From contig NZ_JAOQJL010000001.1 in NCBI RefSeq assembly GCF_025566965.1, positions 1-64,000 on the forward strand: a stretch of DNA of 64,000 nucleotides. Reading direction: 5' to 3'. The translations under genes were made by a program, and so were the position numbers. Position 1 is the first letter of the stretch. Every line of letters starts with the position of its first letter. This DNA is from Blautia_A ammoniilytica. GTDB taxonomy: Bacteria; Bacillota; Clostridia; Lachnospirales; Lachnospiraceae. This document shows, one piece after another, positions 17,915 to 27,752 of the stretch. The notes below the pieces were generated by a model, which was given only the letters and a program-made list of their open reading frames with translations, made no database searches and had not been told where the DNA came from.

Positions 17915-19219
17915 ATGAGGAAAAACGCAAAAAGACTGGCAGCGTTGGCTATGAGCGGAGTGATGACTCTGTCTGTAGCACCGGTAGCTGTACATGCAGA
18001 TGATAAGGTAGAACTTACCGGTATGGTACAGCAGTCCAGATGGTATTCCGGATTACAGAACATGGTGCAGAAGCTGGAGGAAGACGAGAATATCTCTATT
18101 GATTTTGAGGTCGTTCCGGATGATCAGTATGATAACCTGATGAAAATGAGATTAAATTCTCATGAGGCTCCGGATCTGATCGCATATCAGTTTGCTGATC
18201 TGTATGCTGCTGTAGACCCGGAAGAATTCTTTGTTCCGTTAGATGACCAAGCATGGATGTCAAAAGTAAAAGCTCCGGAAATTACAGAATACAACGGAAA
18301 GCATTACGGATATTGCTTCGAGGCATCCAATGGTTTCCAGGGACTGATCTACAATAAAGATGTTTTTGAAGCAAATGGAATCACAGAGCTTCCAAAAACC
18401 TTAGATGAGTTTTATGCTATCTGTGATAAATTAAAAGAAGCTGGAGTTGTTCCTATTGCTATGCCGTCTGACACTTGGGTACCGCAGATCTGGATGACCT
18501 CTGGTATGTCACGTGCATTAGGAAGTGAGGAAGCTTGTGAGGATTTTGCAAATAAGATCCTGACAAATCAGGCTAAATTCAATGATTATCCGGAAATGGC
18601 TGCTGTAATCGATGAATATCTGGATTTATTCAAAAAAGGATATGTAAATGATGATTATATGACAGTAAGCTATGATGAGATCCTTGGACGTCTGGCAAGT
18701 GGCGAGATCGCAATGATCTATGGCGCAACAGAAATCCTGACTTCCATCGAAGAGTCTTATCCGGATGCTAATCTGACTATTTTCAATCCGCCTGTAGGCT
18801 ATGATGACAAAGATGTGCTGGCATATCTTCCTACAGCTATGGGATTAGCTGTAAATAAAGATACAGAAAATCTGGATGCCATCAAGAAAGTGTTTGATCT
18901 TTGGAGCACACCGGAATATGGAAATCTGTATTTCCAGTCTCGCCCAGGATTCCCGAATATTGAAGGCATTGATGGAAATGAAAGCGCAATGAATCCGGAT
19001 ATCCCGAAAATCTACAATGAGTATATGGAAGATGGCAGAGTCGTTGCACAGATGAATCAGTATATTGATACACTTCAGCCACTGTTTGGAAATACTATTT
19101 GGGTTTACTATCTTGAGGCACCATCCAAAGGAGATATGGATGGAAAAGCAATTCTGGATCGTTTCCAGGAGGACGTGGATAAATTTATGACCGAAAAAGG
19201 AGCAGAAGGCTGGAACTAA
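17915..19219 (+). CDS. sugar ABC transporter substrate-binding protein
   Basis: 434 residues from the ATG at 17915, chosen because AAAGGAGG lies just upstream and a signal peptide follows (basic start, hydrophobic core, VAVHA-DD cleavage site). The mature protein is a family 1 extracellular solute-binding protein (MKMRLNSHEAPDLIAY; WMTSGMSRALG; GEIAMIYGATEI). Unlike most Gram-positive binding proteins, there is no lipobox cysteine near the cleavage site. It heads an uptake operon with two permeases and an oxidoreductase. The ligand is probably a carbohydrate. No ATPase gene is present, so a shared MsmX-type ATPase is likely. Confidence 0.92.
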   Translation: MRKNAKRLAALAMSGVMTLSVAPVAVHADDKVELTGMVQQSRWYSGLQNMVQKLEEDENISIDFEVVPDDQYDNLMKMRLNSHEAPDLIAYQFADLYAAVDPEEFFVPLDDQAWMSKVKAPEITEYNGKHYGYCFEASNGFQGLIYNKDVFEANGITELPKTLDEFYAICDKLKEAGVVPIAMPSDTWVPQIWMTSGMSRALGSEEACEDFANKILTNQAKFNDYPEMAAVIDEYLDLFKKGYVNDDYMTVSYDEILGRLASGEIAMIYGATEILTSIEESYPDANLTIFNPPVGYDDKDVLAYLPTAMGLAVNKDTENLDAIKKVFDLWSTPEYGNLYFQSRPGFPNIEGIDGNESAMNPDIPKIYNEYMEDGRVVAQMNQYIDTLQPLFGNTIWVYYLEAPSKGDMDGKAILDRFQEDVDKFMTEKGAEGWN

Positions 19220-19254
19220 TACATCCTCTGCAGTTTGATTAATAAGATTAATCC

Positions 19255-19290
19255 AAAAGAGGACTGGAGCAAAGAGCTTTAGTCCTCTTT
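19255..19290 (+). other. intra-operon hairpin after binding-protein gene
   Basis: AAAAGAGGACT pairs with AGTCCTCTTT across a short loop in the 90-base gap between the binding protein and the first permease. It is followed only by CC, not a T-run. It probably acts as a 3' stabiliser or partial terminator that raises the level of binding protein over permease. Confidence 0.6.
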
Positions 19291-19308
19291 CCATTAAGGA
19301 GATATAAT

Positions 19309-20187
19309 ATGACCAAAAAAAAGAAATCAATTTATCCTTTGTGGGTGATTCTTCCGGCGATTGTGGTATACACCATTTTTTCCGTTGTTCCCATTGTGAT
19401 CAGCCTGGTATGCTCTTTCACAGATTGGAATATGGGACGGTTATACACCCCGGTTTTCAGAGGCCTGGCCAATTATGTGGAGCTTTTAAAGGATCCTGTT
19501 TTTCTCAGGTCAATTGGCAATACATTTCTGTTTGCCCTGGCAACCACTGTACTGAAAACAGTGGTAGGATTTTTGCTTGCACTTGCAATGGTAAAAAAGA
19601 TACCCGGAAGAGGGCTGATGCGAACCATTTATTATGCACCATGTGTTATCAGTATTACAGTGGTGGGAGTATTATTTAAAGCCATTTTAGCAAATAAAGG
19701 TTTATTAAATAATGTTCTTCAAATGATCGGATGTAGCGGACTTGCCCATGATTGGCTTGGAAGCTATGGCACTGCTATGGGCAGCGTGATTATGGTAGAA
19801 ACATGGATGTGGGCAGGATTCAATATGTTTATTTTTATTTCCGGCTTACAGGCGATTCCGCAGGATTATTATGAAAGTGCTACCTTAGATGGCGCTACCG
19901 GTTTTGAAAAATTAAAAAATATCACACTTCCTTTGATTGTTCCATCAATGACCGTTGTAGTGACACTAAGCGTTGCCGGTGGTCTGAAAGTGTTTGATAT
20001 TATTTATGTAATTACAAATGGAGGGCCGGGATTTGATACACAGGTTCTGGCAACCTATACCTACCAGTCATTCAGCCTTGGATTCCTTGGAGAATCAGCA
20101 GCTGGAAGTGTTATTCTGGCTGTCATTGTTGTGATCATATCGTTTACTATGAATCACTATCTAACGAAACGTGAGGTGGAAATGTGA
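19309..20187 (+). CDS. ABC transporter permease, MalF/UgpA type
   Basis: A 292-residue membrane protein with six predicted helices. The ATPase-contact EAA loop is seen as YYESATLDGATGFEKLKNIT. It is the first of two permeases that form the heterodimeric membrane channel of a carbohydrate uptake transporter 1 system. The start follows a TAAGGAGAT site. The next permease overlaps by four bases (GTGA), showing coupled translation. Confidence 0.94.
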   Translation: MTKKKKSIYPLWVILPAIVVYTIFSVVPIVISLVCSFTDWNMGRLYTPVFRGLANYVELLKDPVFLRSIGNTFLFALATTVLKTVVGFLLALAMVKKIPGRGLMRTIYYAPCVISITVVGVLFKAILANKGLLNNVLQMIGCSGLAHDWLGSYGTAMGSVIMVETWMWAGFNMFIFISGLQAIPQDYYESATLDGATGFEKLKNITLPLIVPSMTVVVTLSVAGGLKVFDIIYVITNGGPGFDTQVLATYTYQSFSLGFLGESAAGSVILAVIVVIISFTMNHYLTKREVEM

Positions 20188-21005
20188 AGAAAATACATGC
20201 AGAAAAATATATCCTCTTTCTATTTATGGTCGCACTGGCATTGGTGTACATAGTACCATTTCTGATGATGGGATTGGGGTCATTTAAAAATCAGGCAGAA
20301 GCTGCAAAATTTGATCTTTCCTTGCCAACACAGTGGATTTTTTCCAACTATACCCATGTGCTGGAATCCGGCAAAATCATACCTGGATATGTAAACAGTC
20401 TGATCGTTACTGTTCCGGTAACACTGATTTCTGTTTTTCTGGGAGCGATATCCGGTATTGTCATTTCCAGACGCAATGACAAATTATCTCATGGGATTTA
20501 TTATTATTTCATCTTTGGTCTTACATTAACTCTGCAAACTGCATCCATCTTCTTTTTGTTGCAGGCTTTGCATATATATGGTACATTTTTATCAGTGATC
20601 TGTATTTTTATTTCGCTGAGAATTCCTTTTACGGTTATGACTTTTTGCAGCTTCGTAAAAGGAGTGCCAAGGGAAATTGATGAAGCTGCGATTATGGACG
20701 GCTGCAATTTCTGGCAGATGACTCTTAAGGTCTTAATGCCAATATTGAAACCTATCATGATAACCAATGTTGTAATTACGGCTATTGATGTATGGAACAA
20801 TTTTATGATTCCTCTGTTTTATTTAGGCTCTGCTAAAAAAGCAACGGTTTCCATGGCAATTTACAGCTTCTTCGGACGGTACAACAGGGACTGGCAATTT
20901 GTTTTTGCAGCATTGATGCTGGTTGTATTGCCAATGTTAATACTTTTTATAATTCTTCAGAAACATATTATCGCTGGTATGACAGCCGGCGCAGTGAAAG
21001 GGTAA
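20184..21005 (+). CDS. ABC transporter permease, MalG/UgpE type
   Basis: A 273-residue membrane protein with six predicted helices. The EAA loop is REIDEAAIMDGCNFWQMTLK, followed by the family's characteristic VWNNFMIPLFYL stretch. It starts at GTG 20184, inside the stop of the first permease. The two permeases and the upstream binding protein form one importer. Confidence 0.94.
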   Translation: MKKIHAEKYILFLFMVALALVYIVPFLMMGLGSFKNQAEAAKFDLSLPTQWIFSNYTHVLESGKIIPGYVNSLIVTVPVTLISVFLGAISGIVISRRNDKLSHGIYYYFIFGLTLTLQTASIFFLLQALHIYGTFLSVICIFISLRIPFTVMTFCSFVKGVPREIDEAAIMDGCNFWQMTLKVLMPILKPIMITNVVITAIDVWNNFMIPLFYLGSAKKATVSMAIYSFFGRYNRDWQFVFAALMLVVLPMLILFIILQKHIIAGMTAGAVKG

Positions 21006-21016
21006 AGGGAAAATAA

Positions 21017-22087
21017 ATGGCTACAAATTATATGATCATCGGATATGGATGGAGAGCTGACTTCTACTACAGAATCGCCAGACTTCTGCCAGAACAGTTT
21101 TCTATTTGCGCAGGTGTATTACGTACAGAAGCCCGTGCAAAAGAGGTTGCTCTTAAAGAAGGGATTTTTGCTACTGCAGATTTGGATCAGGCACTGGAAC
21201 GCAAGCCGGATTTTGCTGTACTCTGTGTTCCAAGGGATTTTGCCAAGGATTACCTGGTAAAATTAATGAAAAAAGGAATTCCGGTACTTTGCGAAACACC
21301 TCCGGGAAAGAATGTGGAAGAATTAAAAGAATTATGGGAAATGTCCCAAAAATACAATGGCCGTGTACAGGTTGTTGAACAGTACTTCCTGCAGCCTTAT
21401 TATGCAGGTATACTGGATATTATAAAGCAAGGCTATCTGGGATCTGTATCCAGTATTATGCTGTCTGCACTTCATGGCTATCATGCTGTTAGTATTTTCC
21501 GGAAAGTTCTTGGACTTGAATACGAAAATTGCACGATCCAGGGCAAAAAATTCTGGTCAGAAGTCACCGCTACAAATGGCAGAAATGGTTTTGATGAAAG
21601 CGGAACTGTGATCAAGGAGGATAGAGACTGGGCATTTATGCAGTTTGATAACGGCAAAACAGCCTTTATGGACTTTGAAGGTGAACAATATTTCTCACAG
21701 ATCCGTACAAGACGCTGGAATATCCGCGGCGTGCGTGGCGAGATCAATGACAATACGGTAAGATTCTTAAATGCTTCCAATCAGCCGGTGGAACAGCCTA
21801 TGCAGAGAATCGATGTGGGAATTAATAATAACAGTGAATGGTCCCATAAGGGAATCATGTTCCTGGATAAGCAGGTTTATCAAAATCCTTATTATCCGGC
21901 AAGAATGAATGATGATGAAATTGCAGTAGCTTCCTGCCTTTCCCATATGAAGACTTACGTGGAAAGCGGAACAGAGTTTTACTCACTGCGTGAAGCACTT
22001 CAGGATACTTATTTATCCTTTATGCTGGAACAGGCAATTGAAACCGGAGAAACGGTCAAAACCGAAACACAGTCCTGGAGTATTTAG
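21017..22087 (+). CDS. Gfo/Idh/MocA family oxidoreductase
   Basis: A 356-residue NAD(P)-dependent dehydrogenase. The N-terminal Rossmann start is unusual (MIIGYGWRADFYYRIARLL), but the lysine-region motif VLCETPPGKN is recognisable in place of the common EKP. The C-terminal alpha/beta domain runs from about residue 130. Such enzymes oxidise, epimerise or dehydrate sugars and inositols. Its place right after the permeases suggests it acts on the imported sugar. The start is 11 bases after the permease stop. Confidence 0.88.
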   Translation: MATNYMIIGYGWRADFYYRIARLLPEQFSICAGVLRTEARAKEVALKEGIFATADLDQALERKPDFAVLCVPRDFAKDYLVKLMKKGIPVLCETPPGKNVEELKELWEMSQKYNGRVQVVEQYFLQPYYAGILDIIKQGYLGSVSSIMLSALHGYHAVSIFRKVLGLEYENCTIQGKKFWSEVTATNGRNGFDESGTVIKEDRDWAFMQFDNGKTAFMDFEGEQYFSQIRTRRWNIRGVRGEINDNTVRFLNASNQPVEQPMQRIDVGINNNSEWSHKGIMFLDKQVYQNPYYPARMNDDEIAVASCLSHMKTYVESGTEFYSLREALQDTYLSFMLEQAIETGETVKTETQSWSI

Positions 22088-22110
22088 AAAATAATAAAAG
22101 AGGTGATTGC

Positions 22111-23925
22111 TTGAGGAAATATCAGTTTCAGAAAAAAATACTGTTACGTAGTATTTTTATGATGCTTGGAGTATTTATTATCGTAACTGTTGTATTTGCC
22201 GGCTACTTTATAAAGACTCGTACAACTGAGTTTGAAGAACAGGTAGATAAACAGCTTCAGGGAATCACCTCTCAAATAGATAATACATTGCAGCTTGCCG
22301 ATGATATTGCCCTGCAGATTGCTGCAAACTATCAGATCATTGATGTTTTTAATCAAATAAAGGGATATCATGGTGATAAGAATTATTTTGTGGAAAATAC
22401 GGATGTTGATTATGCTGTAAAGCAGCATCTGATCTCCTACATGTTAAAACAAAATGTGCTGAAACGGATCAGTTTATTTGATGCAAACCAGGATTTTATC
22501 TATGTGGGAAGAGCTGTAGATTATGGATATTTAAAAAAGAATTGTCCAAATTCAGAGCATTTTACAGACACATTTACTTATTATTCAGAACAAGATGGAA
22601 AAGGAAGCCTGTTTCGGGTCGATTCTGCAGATCCGTATATGATGGATTCATCATCAACAATTTCCGTTCTGCGGGAAATCAAGAATTATCAGTTGGTACC
22701 TTCAGAATGTTTGGGTTACGTACAAGTCCAGATCCAGCTGAACAGTTTTAAACGAATGTGTAAGCTCCTTGGAAAAGACACGGAATGCTATATCTTAGAT
22801 CAGAAAAATGACCATATTTTGTATTCTTATCAAGGCGGGAAGACAGCATCTGAAGTAAAAAAGCTTTTAAATCAAACGGATGATCTTGCAAAAGGGGAAA
22901 TGTACTGTAGACTCTGGGAATCTGAACGATATGGAATCAAAATCCTCCTTGCATCTAAAAACATAGGCTTGATCCACAGCCTGAACTCCACACTTGCGTG
23001 GGGATTTATTTTACTGTTTTTTCTGATCTTCATCATGATTTCAGGACAGAAATTGGTGATCAGACAAACAACAGAACCGATTGTTCAAATGTGTGACATG
23101 CTGACAGGGCTAAAGGTTGATAAAAATTTACAGAACATTCCTCTGGTAAGTGGTGATGAAACCGATGAACTAAGGCAATTGAATTATGCATTTGATAAAC
23201 TGGTAATCAATTTAAAAAAGTCTATGGAAAAAGAGATGATCAGCAGAGTCAATGAAATACAGAGCCAAATGTATGCATTACAGACGCAAATGAATCCTCA
23301 CTTTATCCACAATATCTTAACAATTATTTCTGCAATGTCCGGTACATCTGAATGTGAAAAAATACCGGAAGTCTGTGAAAAACTTTCAAGTATGATCCGA
23401 TATATTGTAAGCAGTTCCGAGGAAAATGTGAATTTAAACAATGAAGTTCTGCATGCAGAAAATTATCTTGAATTAATGAAAATACGTTACGAAGACAAAT
23501 TCCAGTATTCTATGTCCTATGTAGGGGAAATACAAAATTGCCATTTACCCAGATTTATTATTCAGCCTCTTCTTGAAAACTGTTTTGCACATGGCTTTCA
23601 TAATAAAGAATTTCCATGGAAAATCGATATTCAGATTTATTGTTCTGAAGAGTTCTGGGAAGTACAGATCCGGGATAATGGATGTGGTATGGAGCAGGAA
23701 GAACTGGAAAAAATAAAGCAGGAATTGCAGGAAATGCGTAATCGCGATTTGAAATCGCTTATGAAGGAAATGAAGATTGGCGGTCTGTCTATAAAAAATG
23801 TTTATATGCGATTATTTCTGGCTTATGGGAAGCATATGATTTTTGACATAAGTAATAGAGCTGAGGGGATGTGTATCACAGTTGGAGGAAATTATGAAGA
23901 TACGAGTACTGGTAGTGGAAGATGA
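22111..23925 (+). CDS. YesM-type sensor histidine kinase
   Basis: 604 residues from a TTG start with AAGAGGTG upstream. It has an N-terminal helix (about 13-31), a large extracytoplasmic domain, a second helix (about 293-312), HAMP, then the His_kinase domain with QMNPHFIHNILTIISAMSG. The ATPase domain has IQPLLENCFAHGF and IRDNGCGMEQEEL. YesM kinases sense oligosaccharides or binding-protein/sugar complexes and control neighbouring uptake genes. The response regulator gene starts inside its 3' end (32-base overlap). Confidence 0.94.
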   Translation: MRKYQFQKKILLRSIFMMLGVFIIVTVVFAGYFIKTRTTEFEEQVDKQLQGITSQIDNTLQLADDIALQIAANYQIIDVFNQIKGYHGDKNYFVENTDVDYAVKQHLISYMLKQNVLKRISLFDANQDFIYVGRAVDYGYLKKNCPNSEHFTDTFTYYSEQDGKGSLFRVDSADPYMMDSSSTISVLREIKNYQLVPSECLGYVQVQIQLNSFKRMCKLLGKDTECYILDQKNDHILYSYQGGKTASEVKKLLNQTDDLAKGEMYCRLWESERYGIKILLASKNIGLIHSLNSTLAWGFILLFFLIFIMISGQKLVIRQTTEPIVQMCDMLTGLKVDKNLQNIPLVSGDETDELRQLNYAFDKLVINLKKSMEKEMISRVNEIQSQMYALQTQMNPHFIHNILTIISAMSGTSECEKIPEVCEKLSSMIRYIVSSSEENVNLNNEVLHAENYLELMKIRYEDKFQYSMSYVGEIQNCHLPRFIIQPLLENCFAHGFHNKEFPWKIDIQIYCSEEFWEVQIRDNGCGMEQEELEKIKQELQEMRNRDLKSLMKEMKIGGLSIKNVYMRLFLAYGKHMIFDISNRAEGMCITVGGNYEDTSTGSGR

Positions 23926-25390
23926 GCCTCCCATTCAGAGGAGCATATGTCAGAAAATAGAGGAAAGCAATGAAAATTTCAAAGTGATAGCAGCCATAGA
24001 CAATGGGAAGGATGCAATACAATACCTGATAGAGCATCCGGTTGATGTTATGTTTGTGGATATGAACCTGCCTATTGTAAGTGGAAAGGAGATTCTGAAA
24101 TTTTGCTACAGTGAAAAGCTTCCGGTGCTGCCTGTGGTTTTAAGCGGATACACAGATTTTGAATACGTAAAATGTGCAGTAGCCAACCATGCGGTTGATT
24201 ATTTGCTGAAGCCTTTAAACAGTCAGGAACTGACTATCCTATTACAAAAAATAGAGGCAAGAATCCGGAAACAGCAGCAGGAAGAAAAGGTTCAAAATCT
24301 GACAGATGCGGTAAAAGGACTCCACACATTGCAAACAAAAGAGACCCGTCCGGAAATGGATCCTTCATATAGTATGCTTCTGGTAACTCTTGGTGCATGT
24401 CCTTATGAAAATGAAAGAAATTACAGGGAGCTTTTTGAAAAGTTAGATCTGGGAGGGAATTTCTCGCAAATTGTTCCTAAGGAGAATTTCTGGCTGGTGA
24501 ATGGCAAAAATATTAACGAAAAAATTATTTTTGTACGCAGAGATCGTGTCCCGGATATCAATCATTTAAATCAATTTGTCAGAAGTCTGAAGTTTCCCGG
24601 CCTTACCATTACGGTTGTATTTTACAAAGAAGCTGTAAAAATGACAGACATTTTTGCTACATATCATTTGTTGCAGAAATATGCACGTGAACATATGATA
24701 TTTTTGAAAAATTCTGTTTTGATCTACAGTCCGGAAGGTTTCAAACCGGATTTTACAGGTCTTAGGGAAAAAATTGACAGCCTGATACTTCAATGCAATA
24801 ATATGAGTATCAATAATATAACAGGATCTTTTGCAGACCTACTTCATTTGTTTACGGTGCGGCCGGTTACGCAAAAAGAAGCTGTACGAAATATTAAATA
24901 TTTTGTATCAGAATTATATAAAGTACACCAGGGTCACAGAGGCTTTTTTGAAGTAGAGGAAGACATACAATTTATTTTGGAAAATTATTATACAGAAGAA
25001 GAATTACTTAAAGAATTTGATTTCCTGTTAAAAGACATTTTCGGAATTGAGGTATATGATTCCAGAGATAAAAAGCTTATTGCAGTAAAGATGAAAAACT
25101 ATCTGGATGAAAAATTCAGAACCAATGTTACGAATCAATTGCTGGCAGCCAGCTTTGGATTTGTACCGTCCTATTTGGTCAGCATTTTTAAAGCTTGTTA
25201 TGGACTGACACCTATGGATTACCTGGTAACGAAGAGAATCGATGAGGCAAAAATTCTTCTGGCAGATGGCTCATTAAAAATCAAAGATATTGCAAGCGGC
25301 GTGGGGTATGAAGATTCTCTTTATTTTTCAAAAGTGTTTAAGAAATTTACCGGGGTTAGTCCAAAAGAATATGTAAAGTCGAACAAATAA
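23894..25390 (+). CDS. YesN-type response regulator with AraC DNA-binding domain
   Basis: 498 residues from the ATG at 23894, chosen because GGAGG lies at 23883-23888. The N-terminal receiver has MFVDMNLPIVSG with the phosphoacceptor Asp and DYLLKPLN. A middle region of about 230 residues is poorly conserved. The C-terminal AraC/XylS helix-turn-helix pair contains LLAASFGFVPSYLVSIFK and IKDIASGVGYEDSLYFSKVFKK. With the kinase it probably activates the upstream transport operon. The order, regulator last, suggests a single transcript with autoregulation. Confidence 0.95.
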   Translation: MKIRVLVVEDEPPIQRSICQKIEESNENFKVIAAIDNGKDAIQYLIEHPVDVMFVDMNLPIVSGKEILKFCYSEKLPVLPVVLSGYTDFEYVKCAVANHAVDYLLKPLNSQELTILLQKIEARIRKQQQEEKVQNLTDAVKGLHTLQTKETRPEMDPSYSMLLVTLGACPYENERNYRELFEKLDLGGNFSQIVPKENFWLVNGKNINEKIIFVRRDRVPDINHLNQFVRSLKFPGLTITVVFYKEAVKMTDIFATYHLLQKYAREHMIFLKNSVLIYSPEGFKPDFTGLREKIDSLILQCNNMSINNITGSFADLLHLFTVRPVTQKEAVRNIKYFVSELYKVHQGHRGFFEVEEDIQFILENYYTEEELLKEFDFLLKDIFGIEVYDSRDKKLIAVKMKNYLDEKFRTNVTNQLLAASFGFVPSYLVSIFKACYGLTPMDYLVTKRIDEAKILLADGSLKIKDIASGVGYEDSLYFSKVFKKFTGVSPKEYVKSNK

Positions 25391-25453
25391 GGCAATCGGG
25401 ATTTGCTGCAGACGCATGCTGCGAGGAATTTTTGGAAATGAGTGTGAGAATCT

Positions 25454-26119
25454 ATGGTGAAAAAGAAAATATATGCAGTGCGAAAGGGGAAAACAACTGG
25501 GATATTTTATTCCTGGGATGAATGCAGTGCTTCTGTAAATGGATATCCTGGCGCTGAATATAAAAGCTTTACCACAAAAGAAGAGGCAAATTCCTATCTG
25601 GGGAACTCTTTTGCTGTACAGATCGAAGAAGAAAAAAAAGATCAAAAGAATACAGCTCTCGACGGCACAGAATCCACATTAACAGCATACGTAGATGGAA
25701 GCTTTGATCCGTCTATTGGCAAGTATGCCTTTGGGTGTATCCTGCTGACTCCGGACGGGGAAATCATCCGGGAATCAGGTAATGGTCAGGATCCGGAATC
25801 CCTGGCAATCCGCAATGTGGCAGGAGAAATGCTGGGAGCCATGTATGCAGTTCAGTGGGCAATCAACCATGGTTATCCGTCACTTACCATATATTATGAT
25901 TATGAAGGAATCGCAAAATGGGCAAAGGGAGACTGGAAAGCTAAAAATAAACGTACACAGCAGTATGCTGAGTTTATGAATGGAAAAAGATCTTATATTC
26001 AGCTTAGCTTTCAGAAGGTAAAGGCACACTCTGGCGATCATTATAATGAAGAAGTGGACAAGCTGGCGAAATCAGCACTTGTAAACGGGAATGGGATTCC
26101 CAGGATCAGTCGTATATAA
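25454..26119 (+). CDS. ribonuclease H with N-terminal viroplasmin-type domain
   Basis: A 221-residue protein. Residues 1-50 form the caulimovirus viroplasmin/RNase H1 N-terminal hybrid-binding domain (YAVRKGKTTGIFYSWDEC; FTTKEEANSYL). The RNase HI domain has the acidic catalytic residues in AYVDGSFDPSIGKYAFG, GEMLGAMYAVQ and YYDYEGIAKW, and the histidine/aspartate end in VKAHSGDHYNEEVDKLAK. It degrades RNA in RNA:DNA hybrids. It lies 63 bases after the YesN-type gene with a weak ribosome site, and shares a terminator with the convergent MATE gene. Confidence 0.95.
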   Translation: MVKKKIYAVRKGKTTGIFYSWDECSASVNGYPGAEYKSFTTKEEANSYLGNSFAVQIEEEKKDQKNTALDGTESTLTAYVDGSFDPSIGKYAFGCILLTPDGEIIRESGNGQDPESLAIRNVAGEMLGAMYAVQWAINHGYPSLTIYYDYEGIAKWAKGDWKAKNKRTQQYAEFMNGKRSYIQLSFQKVKAHSGDHYNEEVDKLAKSALVNGNGIPRISRI

Positions 26120-26125
26120 GAATAA

Positions 26126-26171
26126 AAAAGGCCATTGGCAAAGGGATCAACCCTTCAGCCAGTGGCCTTTC
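26126..26171. terminator. bidirectional terminator
   Basis: AAAAGGCCATTGG at 26127-26138 pairs with CCAGTGGCCTTT at 26159-26170, with an A-run on the left and T residues on the right. It separates the convergent RNase H and MATE genes and overlaps the end of the MATE coding region. Confidence 0.8.
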
Positions 26172-27490
26172 CATGTATAAAGAATCATAAGCACCATTCC
26201 AAACGCCCAGGAGACGGGATATAAAATAAATACACCCTCAATAGAACCAAAGCATGGAAGAATCAACTGTACCCAGAGGATACGGAACAGGCACAGGGAA
26301 ATCAGAAGGATCACCATTGGAGGAATAGTTTTACCTGTACCACGTACTGTTCCTGCCAGCCCATGCAGGATCCCCAGCAGAAAATAGAAGGGGCAGAAAT
26401 ACTTCATGGCCAGCTTTCCAAAGTTTACCACAGAAGGATCGGATGAGAACATCTTTAACAGAGGATCAGAAAAGGTCATCAGCAGGAAGCCTGTAGTCAG
26501 GGTGTAAAGAATCTCCATGGCGAGAGTGACCCAGATACCTTTCTTTACACGCTGGATCTTACCTGCACCATAGTTCTGCCCTACAAAGGTAGTAGCGGCC
26601 ATGCTGAAGCTCATAACCGGCATGATATTAAAACCGTCAATTTTCATATAAGCACCAAAACCTGCCATTGCAGAAGCACCATATCCGTTTACACTGGATT
26701 GTACCAATACATTAGAAAAAGAAATGACCATGTTCTGGATTCCGGTAGGAAGTCCGACCTGGATGATCCTTTTCACCATATGCTTGTGCAGCCGGATCTT
26801 TTTAAGACTAACCTGATAATCGGACTGTACACGGATTAGATAGAGGATGGCCAGCACACCGGATATAAGCTGGCTGATGTCTGTGGCGATGGCAGCACCT
26901 GCAACACCCATGTGAAATCCGCGGATCAGAAGCAGGTCAAGAAAAATATTGATGATAGATGCACAGCCAAGATAAAGCAGGGATCGTTTGGAATTGCCTG
27001 CAGCATTCAGGATCCCGGCAGCCATATTATAAATTACATTAAAGACAACACCGCCGAAGTACAGACGAAGATAGGTAACAGAGTCACCAAGCACTTCTTT
27101 GGGTGTATGCATCTGCAGCAGGATAGGCTTGGTAAGGAGCATGCCGCCTGCAGTCAGGATCAGTCCCAGGAAAAAGGCAATGGCAAGTGCTGTATGCACT
27201 GCGTTCTGTACTTCTTTTTTGTTATTGGCACCAAGATACTGTGATACGATTACGCCTGCACCTACAGAAGCACCCTGGCTAAATGCAATCAGAAGGCAGA
27301 TCAAAGATGTGCTGGAGCCTACTGCGGCCAGTGCATTACTGCCAACATAATTTCCTACAATAATAGAATCTGCAGTGTTATAAAGCTGCTGCAGAAGATT
27401 CCCAAGGATCAAAGGTACAGAAAAGAAAAAAATCTGCCTGGCAATGCTTCCCTCGGTCATCAGCTTATTTTCATTTGTTTTTACACTCAT
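26147..27490 (-). CDS. MATE family efflux transporter
   Basis: 447 residues from the ATG at 27490 (MSVKTNENK), chosen because a GGGGGAGG site lies just upstream on the minus strand. About 12 membrane helices are visible. The family signatures LILGNLLQQLYNTADSIIVGN and GASVGAGVIVSQYLG are present. MATE proteins export cationic drugs or metabolites in exchange for Na+ or H+. The substrate is unknown. The gene is transcribed alone. Confidence 0.93.
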   Translation of the reverse strand: MSVKTNENKLMTEGSIARQIFFFSVPLILGNLLQQLYNTADSIIVGNYVGSNALAAVGSSTSLICLLIAFSQGASVGAGVIVSQYLGANNKKEVQNAVHTALAIAFFLGLILTAGGMLLTKPILLQMHTPKEVLGDSVTYLRLYFGGVVFNVIYNMAAGILNAAGNSKRSLLYLGCASIINIFLDLLLIRGFHMGVAGAAIATDISQLISGVLAILYLIRVQSDYQVSLKKIRLHKHMVKRIIQVGLPTGIQNMVISFSNVLVQSSVNGYGASAMAGFGAYMKIDGFNIMPVMSFSMAATTFVGQNYGAGKIQRVKKGIWVTLAMEILYTLTTGFLLMTFSDPLLKMFSSDPSVVNFGKLAMKYFCPFYFLLGILHGLAGTVRGTGKTIPPMVILLISLCLFRILWVQLILPCFGSIEGVFILYPVSWAFGMVLMILYTWKGHWLKG

Positions 27491-27624
27491 TATAATTTCC
27501 TCCCCCAAAATATTATAGGCTTTGCTGCCAGGAAAGACAATATATATTTTATGTTAGGATTTAGAATATTCCACTTAAAAAATATTGTACAGGATGGAAC
27601 CTTTTGCCTGATCTTAGCATCTAA

Positions 27625-27706
27625 TGTACAGAACGTGAAGAAAACATGCTGCTGAACAAAGAGAACATCAGACATATTCCCTTGTACACAGAGCATGAAA
27701 AACATG
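27625..27706 (+). repeat. direct repeats upstream of ECF sigma gene
   Basis: Two imperfect 24-base copies start 58 bases apart: 27625-27648 (TGTACAGAACGTG... ending AAACATG) and 27683-27706 (TGTACACAGAGCATG... ending AAACATG). A TGTACGTACA palindrome follows at about 27711-27720. They lie between the divergent MATE and sigma factor starts and could be operators or self-recognised promoters. Confidence 0.4.
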
Positions 27707-27752
27707 TTCCTGTACGTACAGATCTTCAGAAAGGAATAAAAGGGACAAGCAG

